Source: Dastarcus helophoroides (lineage: Eukaryota; Arthropoda; Insecta; Coleoptera; Bothrideridae). From it: a stretch of 64,000 nucleotides of DNA. The stretch covers positions 29,128,626-29,192,625 of the forward strand of contig CM053327.1 of assembly GCA_028583605.1 (NCBI GenBank), in the 5' to 3' direction. The notes beneath the pieces were generated by a model. That model made no database searches. It was not told the DNA's origin and saw only the letters and a program-made list of their open reading frames with translations. Below are positions 35,241 to 47,280 of this stretch, piece after piece; the stretch's first letter is position 1, and every line of letters begins with the position of its first letter. Both the position numbers and the translations under genes were made by a program.

Positions 35241-35739
35241 TCAATAATGGTCATTTCTAGGCAATTTTTTCAAGTTACTGACCATCAGCAAAGTATAAAA
35301 TTATTTATGTGTTATACATGATGCGTGAGCGCGAAATGTGATAAATACAATTATTTTAAAATTCTTCGTGTTTCGAACTATTTTCACCACACGGAAAAGG
35401 TATTCATGCAAATAATTTTAGCAAAACAGCTGTTATGAGTATAAACAGACCGTAAAATTAAGTGTGTTGAAGAGAAACTAACATTAAAAGTATAGCACAT
35501 GAAAATTGAAACTTTGCAATGTGTTATGCAGTTGCCCGTGTTATGTAAAATTGTGGTAAATTGAAAAAAAGAAATCTTCAATAATAGTCACTAACATTTA
35601 CACCATAGATATGGGAGTCATTATATCATTATAGAGGGGGGGGGGAGTATATATCTTATTTGATTTAAACATCTAGATCGAAATGAAAATCCACCACATC
35701 TTTTTTTTTTATCTTGATGTCATAAGTCATAATTTAGAA
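35241..35739. other. intergenic with an 11-base G run
   Basis: Contains an uninterrupted run of G at about 35635-35645 followed by AGTATATATC. Otherwise unassigned. Confidence 0.45.
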
Positions 35740-36175
35740 ACAAGTTCAAGTTAACATTAGAGCATAAAAACTAAAATAGAAATCTTGTCTTCTGAAAGCA
35801 AGAAAGATTAAAAAACACAACAAAGGCTGCTCTAATGAGTTTCGACAGCCAAGCTATCAGAAAGAGAGATACAATGATAGTGGCTGTCGAAACACGTTGT
35901 TGCGTTTTTTAATTTTTCTTGGTTTCAAGGGACAAGATTTGAATTTCAATTTTTGAAGATAACCAAGGACCAGTCCGTTCCACCAAAACTAAGTTTGAAA
36001 AAAACTGTTTGTTTTATTAAATAGAATATTCCCAGTAGGACATATTTTTGCAGTAAGAGCTCAATAAGAGCTACTTGCATCTATCTTCAGCTCGGTAGTT
36101 ATTCCCAGTTTGTCCATCTTTTTTTCATTAAAATTACAATGCGTTAAAAATAAGAAAAAATATTAGAAACCACCA
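35740..36175. repeat. composite dispersed repeat carrying retroposon copy 9
   Basis: Flanking sequence on both sides of retroposon copy 9 resembles that around copy 14: shared right flank CAGTAGGACATAT, CCCAGTTT(G/A)TCCATCTTT, AAATTACAATGCGTTA and AAAAAATATTAGAAA (compare 51826-52005), and a weaker left match. The retroposon therefore entered a larger repeat that was then copied. Confidence 0.6.
35775..35988 (+). mobile_element. palindromic A-tailed retroposon, copy 9
   Basis: Left arm ATAGAAATCTTGTCTTCTGA, shortened right arm, and the complete 3' tail GGACCAGTCCGTTCCACC with a short A tract. It has drifted in the loop (AGAAAGAGAGATACAATG). Confidence 0.75.
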
Positions 36176-36749
36176 ACATTAGTGTATGTCGGTAATGCGT
36201 GATAGTGACACGTGATAGTAACTCAAAATCATAAGTTCACCCCCTTCCCTTAATTCGTCTAAAGAAGTTTTCACTTCAAATATCCACTGTATATTAATGT
36301 CGAACCGGTAACGCGAGCAATATTAAAAATTAGTTTCATACCAAGATGAAACATTTTCACTTCAATTTTTTACGATATGAATATTGAAGTTGATTTTATT
36401 GCTTGACATGTCATGATATGTTTTTATAACCATCATACATTAGATAAGTTCATAGCAAACACTCATATCCGGGATTTAACCGTGACTAACAAATGAGATT
36501 TTGGCAGCTTTTGACGTGAATAATCCTAGAGTTTGAATGTGTTTTTCCAAAGTATCAAAACACTTATACAATTGGAAAGTTTGACAACGGATAGTGAAAA
36601 ATACATAACAAAGTTTAGCGAGATTTTTCTTATAAGTACGTTAACAAATTGGATTGAATAATAATAGAGCTTAAAAGGAAAGTTTACGCAATAATGTTAA
36701 TTAATTTGTGATATGATACTGCTGCTTGGTAGCGACGAAAATAATACGA
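36176..36749. other. intergenic, nothing recognised
   Basis: Unassigned moderately AT-rich sequence up to the target site of the outer hAT element. Confidence 0.4.
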
Positions 36750-37511
36750 CATTAGGTCAGTGTTTCTTAACCTTTTAAGTGAGTCGCACCCCTTTGAACA
36801 TGAAAATAGGTCTCCGCCCCCTCTTTCGATTTTTAAATTAAGAAAAATACATTTCTTGCGAAATTTATTATTTATTTGAAAACATTGTACATTTATATAT
36901 CAAATATAAAACGATATTATTTTTATTAATGACTAGGATGACTAGACTGTTATTGGTTCATTGTAATACTTGTAAAGCGTGGCTCTTTTTTTGAAATAGA
37001 CACGCTTAAGTCATCACCTACATTTTAGCGAAAGCTTTTATAATAATTTATAGTTTAATTTTCATATTTGAATGGCTTTAACATAAATATAAACCTAATA
37101 ATTTAATTCTCTGATTATTTTTGTTGCGACGAATTTTTTTTATTATTACCAATGTTTTCTTTACTATTTTGAATATCCATAACTACTAAAATATATTAAC
37201 GATTAAAACAACAACAGATATTAAAAATATCACGTTTCGATAAATATTTGCTATGACTTGCCCTTGTTTGGCTTTTCAGCATAATCGGCGGTTATACCAG
37301 CAAAAAAAAGTAAGGCTTAGAAATGTCAATTAATTTGAATACTTTAAAAAGATTCAAAGGATAATTATTTTTGAAATAGATTTTATAGTCATTCTTCCAT
37401 AAACGTGTTGTAACAAAATGTAGAATTTGTATTAGTGATTTGTGAGGAATTATCTAGAAAAATTTGATAATGGGAAGCGGCCGCGATAATGAATCATACG
37501 GCAGATAAGCG

Positions 37512-37583
37512 TTCCAGAAATTTCCACAAGCGATAATCTTATTTGTTTGGGGATCCGTCTAGAAAACTGGAAGAGTATATATA
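37512..37583 (+). promoter_or_regulatory. LTR promoter: heat-shock element and TATA box
   Basis: TTCcaGAAatTTC at 37512-37524 is a perfect three-unit heat-shock element (alternating TTC and GAA with 2-base gaps). TATATATA follows at 37576-37583 and an initiator-like TTCAATT 30 bases beyond. The arrangement suggests stress-responsive transcription of the parental retroelement; this is inference. Confidence 0.6.
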
Positions 37584-37711
37584 TGCGGTCGTCTTTCCCC
37601 CATTCAATTAATTAAACAGAGAGTTAATTAGTAGGTTAGTCAGTTAACCAGTCAGTTGGTCAGTGAAGTGAATTATAATTCCGAAGTCAGTGGAAATAAA
37701 GTGGTTACAAT

Positions 37712-40544
37712 CAGGGCTTCGAACCGGAATTGAACCACAAAAAAAACCGTTATTTTCGTCGGAACGAAAACCGGAACGAAACCGGAAAAAATATCGGTTT
37801 ATTTCGGTTCGTTGAATTTATGCACTTAAAACAGTTTTCATTTTACCCTTAAGCGAGGAATTTTTTCTTAGAAATTTCAATTTCTTTTTCAAAATTTTAC
37901 ACAAATCCGTGCAAATTTGATCTCAAAATTAAGAATTTACTTTCAGTTTATTATTTCTGTTTAAAAATTAGATTAGAAACTAACAATTTCCACTATTTCT
38001 AGAAAGTGTTGACTTTATTCTAAAAATTTTAAACCAAATTAAAATTTTAAGTTTTAACATGAATCTTTTTTCAAAATTTTCTACATTTTCTTGAAATTTC
38101 GACTTTTATCTGGATATTACTCGAAACATTTCTTTCCTTCTCTTAAAATTTCGAGTTTAAAATATTCAGGGAAAATAGGTTTTTTTACGATTTTATTTGC
38201 AAATTAGGGTTTTTGTGGAAATTTGACCTTTTTGTAGAAAACTCCAAATTTACTTCTTTCCTTAAACTTCGATTTTTCTTTTCTAATTTGATATCTCTCT
38301 TTTTTGAAGTTATTAGTAAATTTTTCGATTTTTTGTCTATTTATTCTTTCAAATTCCAGTTTTTTTAATATTTAATTTTTTTTCGGAATCTCAAATTTAA
38401 ACCCTTGTGACTATCCAAAATTTAATAAAATTCCAAAATATAATTTTTTTCTTAAAACTTTCACTGCAATCTCGCTATTTCAAAATTAACCTTGAAATTT
38501 TTAAATTTTGAATCAAAATTTTAGAGAAAAAATACAATATTATATTCCAGTTTAAAGGCGGGATCTTGCAATTGGTGAAATTAGATTTTTAAATGGTGAC
38601 ATCTTAGAAAATGTTTAATTTAAACTTCCAACGATTTTGTTTGCGCTAAATTAATAAATTTTATTGTAAAAATTTTGAATTTTTTTCACAAGAGTACGAC
38701 TTTAGCATCGAAATTGCGATATTTTTTTTCTGATTCTTTAGAATTTAGACATCAAAATTGTGTGTTTTTTTTAAATATTAATTAATTGTTTTTGCTTAAC
38801 TTCTGGTATAAACTCGGCTCTTTGCTCCTTGAAATTTTGTGTCAAAAATCGATTCTCAAAATGCTAAATCTCTTTACAAAATCTTTAGCTACAGCTAGAA
38901 TTTTTCTTATAAGTTCGTCTTTAAAATTAAACTTCGCTTTTTTTCCCAGTAAGTTGTCGTTGAGCTTGAAGTTTCAATTTTTCTGTAGAAAATTAAAGTT
39001 TAGAAATAATTGAAATTACATTTTTTGTGGATTCTTTATTTTTAGGCTTAAAATATATATTTAATTTAAAAATTTGGAATTTTTGTTAAAAATATTGGCA
39101 GAAATTAAATTTCAAATACAAAAAATACTAATTTGAATTTAAATATTTTGTTATTTTTTATTTTGAATCTTGATTCAAAATCTCGTAAGAATATCCAAAT
39201 TTTAAGAAAAAAATTAACATTATTGGAAAAAGTCTAAATTTTGAGGAAATCTAATTAAATTTATGATTAACAATTTTTCAAAATTAATCTCACAATTTCA
39301 AGTCCTGGAAGTTCTCGAGTTTTTTAGCCAAAACTCGAAACTTCCAAACTTAAACTTATAGTCCGAGTCTTAACTTAAAATTTCAAGAAAAATGTCCAGA
39401 ATTAAAGAATAAAATTCAACATGTCGATAAAAAGGGTTATACTCGCCAGAGAAAGACTAAATTTTATTTAAAGTCGAAATTTTAGAGAAAAAAATAGTAG
39501 TAAAAAGTACGTACAAATTTAAATTTAAAACTTCAAAGGAAAAAAGTTAAAATATCGAAAGAAGGTAAATACAATAACCAAAAAAATTTTACTTTGTTTT
39601 TAGAAATTTTTAAGTTTTAAGCAACATTTCGAAAAAAAAAATCGAATATTTGGGTTTAAGATCAACATTTTTAAATTAAGATATAAATTTTGAAAATTCT
39701 TCTGTCAAATTGTGTAGTTTTCTTTTTGAATTTTTGACTGTTTCATCAAAATCTCAATTTAAAAATTTTCATTTTATATTTCTTGGTCTTTTTCATTTTC
39801 ATTTATTTTTTTGATTTGATCTTTTTAATCCAAAGTTCAAGAAAACAAAGTCAAAACAGCAAAAATCAATTTTGTTGGAAAAAGCGAATCAAAGTCAAAA
39901 CTTCGCCAGAAAACCAAAATTATAAAAGAAAAGTCTCTAACATTTTCAGTTTAAATCGCCAAATTTTGTATATTTTAGAACTTTTTAACTCTTAAGTATA
40001 TAATTTAAGATTGTTATGAAAATTCCGAGTTTAAATTTAAATTTAACAACTCTTCGACCCAGTTTGGAAATATTTAACGGAGAAATGTTAAATAAAATCA
40101 ATAATGGTAATGTTTCCAATCAATAAGAGTCTACAATTTAAATTTAAAATTTCTAAACTCGAAATTCCGATTTAGTTTTTTATAAAGTTTAGATTTTTCC
40201 TGAAATTTGAACTCGAATTAAACTTAAAATTCAAAGTTACAGCTTAAAATTTTTTAATTTGAACATTAACAAATATTTTCCTTAAATTTAAGGCCAAGCC
40301 AGAGTAGTTACATGTTGTAATATTAAAGAAAAAAGAAGACAGAACATTTTCTAAATTATGTTCCAAATATCAAAATTTAATTCGAAAAGAATTTAAAAAT
40401 TCAAGAAAATTAGTCACTTGAAACTGAACCGAAAACCGAAAACCGGAAAGAATCGTTATTTTTGTCGGAACTGAACTGATTTACATTTTTTGCTGTAACG
40501 AAAAGCGAAAACGGGAACGAAAAAAATAACGGTTCGAAGCCCTG
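37712..40544. mobile_element. inner hAT-like element (CAGGGCTTCGAACCG termini)
   Basis: Left CAGGGCTTCGAACCG and right, read in reverse, CAGGGCTTCGAACCG are identical over 15 bases. The exact 8-base duplication GTTACAAT flanks it (37704-37711; 40545-40552). Subterminal parts at both ends carry AACCGG/CGGAACGAAA repeats (37738-37810; 40420-40530). The 2.5 kb interior is AT-rich filler without a transposase; frames such as 38786-39013 are not convincing. Confidence 0.9.
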
Positions 40545-40693
40545 GTTACAATTCACGAAGTTTTAATTTTCGCACCGATAACGCCCAACAGTGTTTAGAA
40601 TAATTTTTCTAAGGCTTCTATCGCACCCCCCAAAATACCTTTCCTCACTCCCAGTGGTGCAAGCACCACGGGTTAAGAGCCACTGCACTAGAT

Positions 40694-43600
40694 GAAAACG
40701 TATATAACAAATTTCTTGAAATACTGCGGTGAAAAAAATCGGGCTTCAAGTATTTAACTTTTTAACACAGTAAATTTTCAACACAGTAAATTGATGATGA
40801 AACGTCTATTCATGTTAAAATTTCTTTATTTTTCTTTTTTATATTTCAAAAATTTTTTATTTTTAAGTATTTCTTCCTCATTGTTCCCTTTCCATGTTAT
40901 GCACTGCTGACGAGCTCAAATGAGAGCAAAACATCGATGTTCAGTGCTACAACCTTTTTTATGTATTTTTTTATATTTTCCTAATTTATCAAAAAAAAAT
41001 TTTTTATTTTTTCCATATCTAATTTTTGGTCTCCTATTTTTCATTATTCCTATTCTATATGAAATAAACTAAGATCTTAATTTGTAAACTGTCATGAAGT
41101 GACGTTTTCAATAAATTTAAATAACACGTAGTCGCATTTCAAAAATTGTTTAGAAAATTGTCAACAAACCATAAATATTTAAATATTTCCAAACTGGGCC
41201 GAAGAAATGTTAAATAAATTGAAAAAAACCTACTGTGGTGAGTCGAGTTCTACTAAACTGTTCTATTTTCTCGCTTGTTTAATTTAATTGAATTTTATTC
41301 AATATTTTCTTGGAAATATTAAATCTACAAATACTGTATTATAAAAATTCTTTGTAACATAACGTTTTGCGTGAGAAACAGATTTCTTAGTGTTCACAAA
41401 TTAGATAAGGGTTATTTGTTAGGCCTGGTTTGTTTCAAGCACAGATACCTAAACTGAGTAAAATAACATGTTAGTTTTGAAGGACCGCTGAAAAGTAGAG
41501 TAACAAATAAGGGTAAGTGTCAATAACGGAGACCGTAGCAAATATCTCGGCAAGACCATGTGGTGGTAGACTGGAGGAATTTGACGTTCAAAAAACGCCC
41601 TTATAAACACGTACAATTGTAAGTTATTTAAATCTCAATTATCGAAGTAAAACTTGCAAGATAAAGGGACGACATTATTCAAAATGGGTTTGCAGTTTGA
41701 TCTGCCCTTTAAGAATCCTTTCCAAAATTAATTTAAGGGTTAATTTGGATTAGAAATATTTAAGTTAGTAGAAATTCTGCATCATCATGCCCTCTAGCGA
41801 GATGCAGAGGATGTCTTTCGGTCCCCAGAAGTTAAGGGTAGGGGAATAAAAAGATAAAAACACCAAAAACCAATTTTAAGGTAGTCAAATACTAAACTTC
41901 AATGAAACTAGTTATGCAAACGAGTACGAAATACGGGAGTTTAAAAAAAACTGTTTCTGTTTGTACAAATTAACGTGAATGAACACAAAAAAAAAACAAT
42001 TTCTGTTTAACGTGAAGTTCTTGTGCCATTTGTGTGATGTTTGCTACGGAAGAAAAAATAGGCAAGTAGATTTTAAATTGTCCGATGATTTTATTTGTTG
42101 GTTTTTCGCTCTTATATGATTTAATTAACTTTTCCTAAAATTTGAGAAAAATACTTGTTCCTAATTTTGATCAATATGGGGTTGGGGGCGTACACAAAAA
42201 AAAGAGAAAAGAGTTTAAAAATTCCACAACAAACCGAATGAATGAGAAAGTCATTGTTAGAAAATTATTATTGGGCCAAGAACCCTACCGCTGACTGGTG
42301 CAACTACCAGTTTCAGTTACAAAAAAAAACGATGAAAACCAATGAAGCAAATTTGCTTCGAAAACCTTCTATTTTCTTAAGGTCGATTTTCGATGTTCTG
42401 CTGTTGGAAGCTGAGTTTCCAGGGGTTCAAAAAATCGATAACACCCATCACCGCAGGCTCGGTAACTGACAGTAGACATCTATATTAGGATTTGCTGATG
42501 ATGTACTGCACATTCTCGAAACGGAAACAAAAGGAAAACCGGAACCGGTGTTGTAAGAAGGTTGTCTGAAGAACTTCCAGACACAGGCAAAACCCCAAAC
42601 ACAGGTGAGCTCCTGGCTGCGTCCCCTCGGGATCATACGCCTGAACACATTGGGGGCATAAGTAACCTCTCCTGGCCTCTGCTTTGGCGTATTTGCCCGG
42701 CCTGCCTTATCCGTAGATCCCGTCATCGGTTACACAGTCCGAAAAAAAGGACTCTTCTATATAGACTACGGAGAATTACAACACCACACGTCGCGATCGG
42801 AAAGCTTTTGCAAAATTACTAATCTATAGTCGCATGCCTAGATTTTCTGTCAACATAAATTTACTAACGTAGGTGGACGAGCAGTATCAGCATCAGCTCT
42901 CGTTAGGGAGATGTTTTTTTTTTTTGATGAAAGAAATGAGAACTTCTTGCCAGTTTCTAATTTTAATTCAAATGTTTTTTTTGTGCTAAGTCAAGCTTAG
43001 CCACTTTCTAAGCCAGAAACGCCTCTTCTATTAGAACAGTAGCCGTAGAAGTAGATGTAGTGTTGGAAGGGAAAATTCTGCTCAGAAAGTTTCTTCGAAA
43101 TCTGAACAATATTTCTAGTCTATTTTATGACACTGGTTTGAGTTCGACTGATTGAGTTTGATATGAGAAAAACAGAAAAAAAACAAAGGAACAAGTTAAC
43201 AAAGGAAAGAAAGAAAGAGTGAGAAAATGAGAGAACTGTAAGATTGAATCAACATTTATAAATTTGATTAATTACGATAAATCACAACTTCATTTTCGAG
43301 CTTGAGCTCCATTTTCTCGTAGCATTATCCTTTGGATATTGTTAGCTCAAAGCTTTAACAGGAAACTGTATGCTATGTGAAGTATGCTTGAATTAAGAAG
43401 CGACAAAAACACAAAAGAATTGGGGAATAAAAAACAGACACCTGAAAATAGTTTGAGAACCTCTGTGTACAAACTAACCAGCGAACGCCCACCGATAATC
43501 AAGTACAAAATTAGCTGCATTTGGTTTGAAAACCTTTGAGTACAAACTAAATGGCTCAGCTGGGGAAAATATTGCGATTATTAGGATTAAAATAAACTTT

Positions 43601-44705
43601 GGGAAATTAATAACCGACGCACCATATACGAGCGAAAGAGTTAGACAAAGAATGTCAGATTACTTGTGCTTAATGAATTCTCTTAATTTTCTAAAGAAAT
43701 ATTTCTCTCAGATCTGTGTCCAGCAAATTTAAACAAGTTGAAACAAACAGGTTCACTTTTATTTTGTTGTATTATGTTTAGGAACACTTGAAAATCACCA
43801 ACTGGAAATTTTGTTGATTTATTCTTTGACCAATTGTAATAAAAAGTTGAGGTCAATTGTTGTTTGAATTTGATAACATTTCCCTGTCGACTCTACGAGC
43901 TGGGGTTACAATTTATTGGAATAAAATAATTTTAAACACAACGAAGACAAATTGGGTCCGAAAATCGAAAGTAAATTATTCTTCGAAAATTTTTAAAGAT
44001 GAGCAAAATTCGACAAGTTTGAAAAACTTCATACAATCACTGGTTTTGGTCACAAACGGCTGCTCATCACAATACTTTTACATTTTTTTTTACTTTTTTA
44101 TGTTATTGAATGATAAAGCTGCAATGATGATGAATTAAGTAAAGCTCATTGCCGTATCTTGTCTTGTAAACAACATTCCTGATCCTCATCAACAATCCCA
44201 TAACTTAGCCATGCAACTCGGTTCTAGATTGTCTATATCGTTAAGTGAGGCATTTGTTTAAACGACTGTGAAATTAAAACAAACAATATATGTGATATTA
44301 TTTACTCCAATTTTCATTTGGCAGGAATATTAAATTCCCATTTTTACAATTTCCAGATAAATAAGCAACGGTAAAAAGAGCAACGAGCAAGGGAATGGAT
44401 GAGAACAAGGAAGAAATTAACTTACGCATTTAATTGATTTCATTGCAAGCAAAATGAATTCAGATCAAGATCAGCATTCAAATAACCACGCAAAGGATAT
44501 GAATTATTCAAATTAAAATATCAAGGACACTTTTTTCAGTCAAGCTGTCTCCAATAGTTTATACGAGTAATGCTATTTTAAGAAAGAAGGAAAGCTTAAT
44601 GGTTTAAGAAGTATGCTGTTACTATTATTGGAATCTAATTTCATTGCATATTCAATTTAGCAAAAAAATTGCTTCTAAAGATTGATTTAGGATACGATTA
44701 TATAA
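40694..44705. other. 4 kb without recognised genes
   Basis: Mostly unique-looking AT-rich sequence. A GC-richer island at about 42480-42830 has short open frames on both strands; one plus-strand frame reads GFADDVLHILE, reminiscent of an RT FADD box, but no other RT motif is near. Frames at 43526-43732 and 43857-44138 have no recognisable similarity. Confidence 0.4.
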
Positions 44706-44913
44706 TTTTAGTGGAACGGGCTGTTCCTTGGTTATCTTCTAAAATTGAAATACAAATCTTGTCCCCTAAAACCAAGAAAGATTAAACATAGCAAAGGTTG
44801 CTCGAACGCGTTTCGACAGCCAAGCTATCATCTTCAGAGAAATACCGTTAGAAAACCTTTGTTGTGTTTATTAATCTTTCTTGATTTCAGGGGACAAGAT
44901 TTGTGTTTCAATT
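44706..44913 (-). mobile_element. palindromic retroposon, copy 10
   Basis: Opposite orientation: the 3' tail is at the left (TTTTAGTGGAACGGGCTGTT CCTTGGTTATCTTC on the plus strand) and the short arm ends TTTGTGTTTCAA at the right. Arms and loop are intact. It abuts the inverted tandem array that follows. Confidence 0.75.
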
Positions 44914-44936
44914 TTTTTACGAATGTTTAAATTTTT

Positions 44937-47280
44937 TTCAAGACTATTTCTTCACATTTTTGTAACTTTTGAAAAATTCGTATTTTTTTGCGAATTTCGA
45001 CTTTCAATAGTTTTTAAATATTTTGCCTTTTGTCGAAATGGTAACATTTTCTGAAAATTATGTATAATTTTTTCGAAAGAGTTTGACTTTTTCGAAAATT
45101 TCGATTTTTTTGAAAATTTCGACGTTTTGAAAATTTCGACGTTTTGAAAATGTCGACGTTTTGAAAATTTCGACGTTTTGAAAATGTTGACATTATTAAA
45201 ACTAGCACCTTTTAAAAATTTCGACATTTCAAAATTTCCACTATTTTCAAGTTTTAATGTCTTTGTAAAAATTTCGACTTCGAAATTTCGACTTTTCGTC
45301 GAAATTTTGACATTTTTGTAATTGGCGACACTTTGCACAATTTTGGATCTTTCAACATTTCCTCATTTTACCAAATTCCGAGTTTTACCAAATTTCTACT
45401 TTTTCTCTCGAAATTTTGATTTGTTTTGTAAATCTCGAATCTCTTAAAAAATTTCGATATTTAGAAATTTCCGTCTTTTTCAAATTCCCATTTTTATCAA
45501 AATTTCGACTTTTTCTAAATTGAGTGTATTTTCAATTTTGAAAATTTCGAGTTTTTGAAAATTTTGACTTCTTACAATTTTGATTTTGCGAATTTTGACT
45601 TACAAACAAAAATTAAGACATTTTTTCGACGACAGTTTCTTGATATTTTTGTAGCTTTTGAATATTTGTATTTTTTTTGCAAATTTCTTTCTTCAAAAGT
45701 TTTTAAATATTTCAGTTTTTTTAGAAATGGTAACATTTTCTGAAAACTATGTATAATTTTTTCCAAAAAGTTTGACTTTTTTCGAAAATTTCGATATTTT
45801 TTAAAATTTTGACGCTTTGAAAATTTCGACGTTTTGAAAATGTTGATATTATTAAAAATTTGAATTTTTAAAAATTTCTACATTTCAAAATTTCCACTTT
45901 TTCCAAGTTTTAATGTTTTTGTGAAAACAGACTTCAAAATTTCTACTTTGAAAAACTCTGGATTTTTGAACATTTCCTCCTTTTACCAAATTCCGAATTT
46001 TACCCAACTTTTTCTCTCGAAATTTTGTTTTTTTTGGTAAATCTCGTATCTCCTATAAAATTTCGATATTTAAAATTTTCCGTCTTTTTCAAATTCCCAT
46101 TTTTATGAAAATTTAAACTTTTTCAAAATTGAGTGTTTTTTCAATTTTGAAAATTTCTAGGTTTTCAAAATTTTGACTTCTCGTAATTTTGATTTTGTAA
46201 ATTTTGACTTACATATTTCTACTTTGTTTAAATTATTGCTTTTTCTGAACATATTGATTTTCTTTTGAAAATTTCGTCTTTTTTTTAAGTATCGACTTTT
46301 CTCAAAATGTTGACTTCTTTTAAAAATATTCATTCTTTATTAAAATGTCAACTTTTCTTTCAAAACTTCGATTTAATGTGAGAATTTCGAATTTTTCCCG
46401 AAAATTTTTAGCGAATTTCAACTTCTTTAAAAAATCTACTTTTTTTTGGTAATTTCGATGTTTGAACATTTCGGGGAAAAATAAAAATTTTGAAGTCGAA
46501 ATTTTCACAAAAAAATGAAAACTTGGAAATAGCGGAAATTTTGAAACGTCGAAAATTTAAAAAGTCGAATTTTTAATAAGGCCAACATTTTCAAAACATC
46601 GAAGTATAAAAAAAATCTAAATTTTGGAAAAAGGTCGAACTTTTTGCAAAAAAAATTAAATAATTTTTAGAAAATGGTACCATTTCGAGAAAAAGTCGAA
46701 ATATTTAAAAACTTTTGAAAATCGAAATTTACAAAAAATATGAATTTTTTAAAATTTCCTACTTTTTAACAAATTTATTTCAAGTATCGACTTTTCTCAA
46801 AATGTTGACTTATTTTAGAGATATTGATTGTTTATCAAAATGTCAACTTTTTTCAAAACTTCGATTTAATGTGAGAATTTCGAATTTTTCTCGAAAATTT
46901 TCAGCGAATTTCAACTTCTTTGAAAAATCCACTTTTTTTTTTGATAATTTCGATTTTTGAACCTTTTGGCGAAAAATAAAAATTTTGAAGTCGAAATTTC
47001 CACAAAAAAATCAAAACTTGGAAATAGCGGAAATTTTGAAATGTCGAAATTTTTAAAAAGTCGAATTTAATAAGGTCAACTTTTTCAAAACGTCGAAATT
47101 AAAAAAAATCGATATTTTGGAAAAAAGTCGAACTTTTTGCAATAAAATTTAAACAATTTTCAGAAAATGGTACCATTTCGAGGAAAAGTCGAAATATTTA
47201 AAAACATTTGAAAGTCGAAATTCGCAAAAAATGCGATTTATTTAAAATTTTCTACTTTTTAACAAATTTTATCCTCTTGA
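44937..47280. repeat. inverted tandem array (two units each way)
   Basis: Two direct units of ~620-700 bases (44937- and ~45641-46280) share AGTTTTTAAATATTT, AATGGTAACATTTTCTGAAA and ATTCCGA(G/A)TTTTAC. Two further units (46287- and 46784-47280, ~497 bases apart) share AAGTATCGACTTTTCTCAAAATGTTGACTT and contain the reverse complement of the first motif set (AGAAAATGGTACCATTTCGA, AAATATTTAAAAAC). The array is thus two direct plus two inverted units. A ladder of GTTTTGAAAATTTCGAC repeats lies at 45110-45190. Open frames rich in Lys/Asn/Phe are by-products. Confidence 0.75.

Larger units (their letters stand above)
37409..40590 (+). mobile_element. solo LTR (341 bp) split by an inner hAT-like element
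   Basis: Begins TGTAACAAAATGTAG (37409) and ends ACGCCCAACA (40590), with TG...CA boundaries, and is flanked by the exact 4-base duplication GTGT (37405-37408; 40591-40594), as for gypsy-type elements. The U3/R features are in order: heat-shock-like motif, TATATATA at 37576-37583, initiator TTCAATT with A at 37606, and AATAAA at 37695-37700. The inner element 37712-40544 interrupts it after GTTACAAT. No internal coding region or second LTR is present, so it is a recombination product. Confidence 0.8.
36758..40685. mobile_element. outer hAT-like element of a three-level nest
   Basis: Left end CAGTGTTTCTTAACCTTTTA, right end read in reverse CAGTGGCTCTTAACCCGTGG, a hAT-type terminal repeat. Flanks CATTAGGT (36750-36757) and CACTAGAT (40686-40693) agree at 6 of 8 positions, both differences being transitions, as expected of an aged 8-base duplication. 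It contains the solo LTR 37409-40590. Without the inner insertions it would be roughly 750 bases. No transposase. Confidence 0.75.

Noticed and set aside
42495..42524. A second hammerhead-like CTGATGA...CGAAAC.
   Set aside because: The 16 bases between the boxes cannot form helix II and no helix I partner exists.
42480..42830. GC-richer island with GFADDV and open frames on both strands.
   Set aside because: A single FADD-like string without other RT motifs is weak; kept only as a note in the gap entry.
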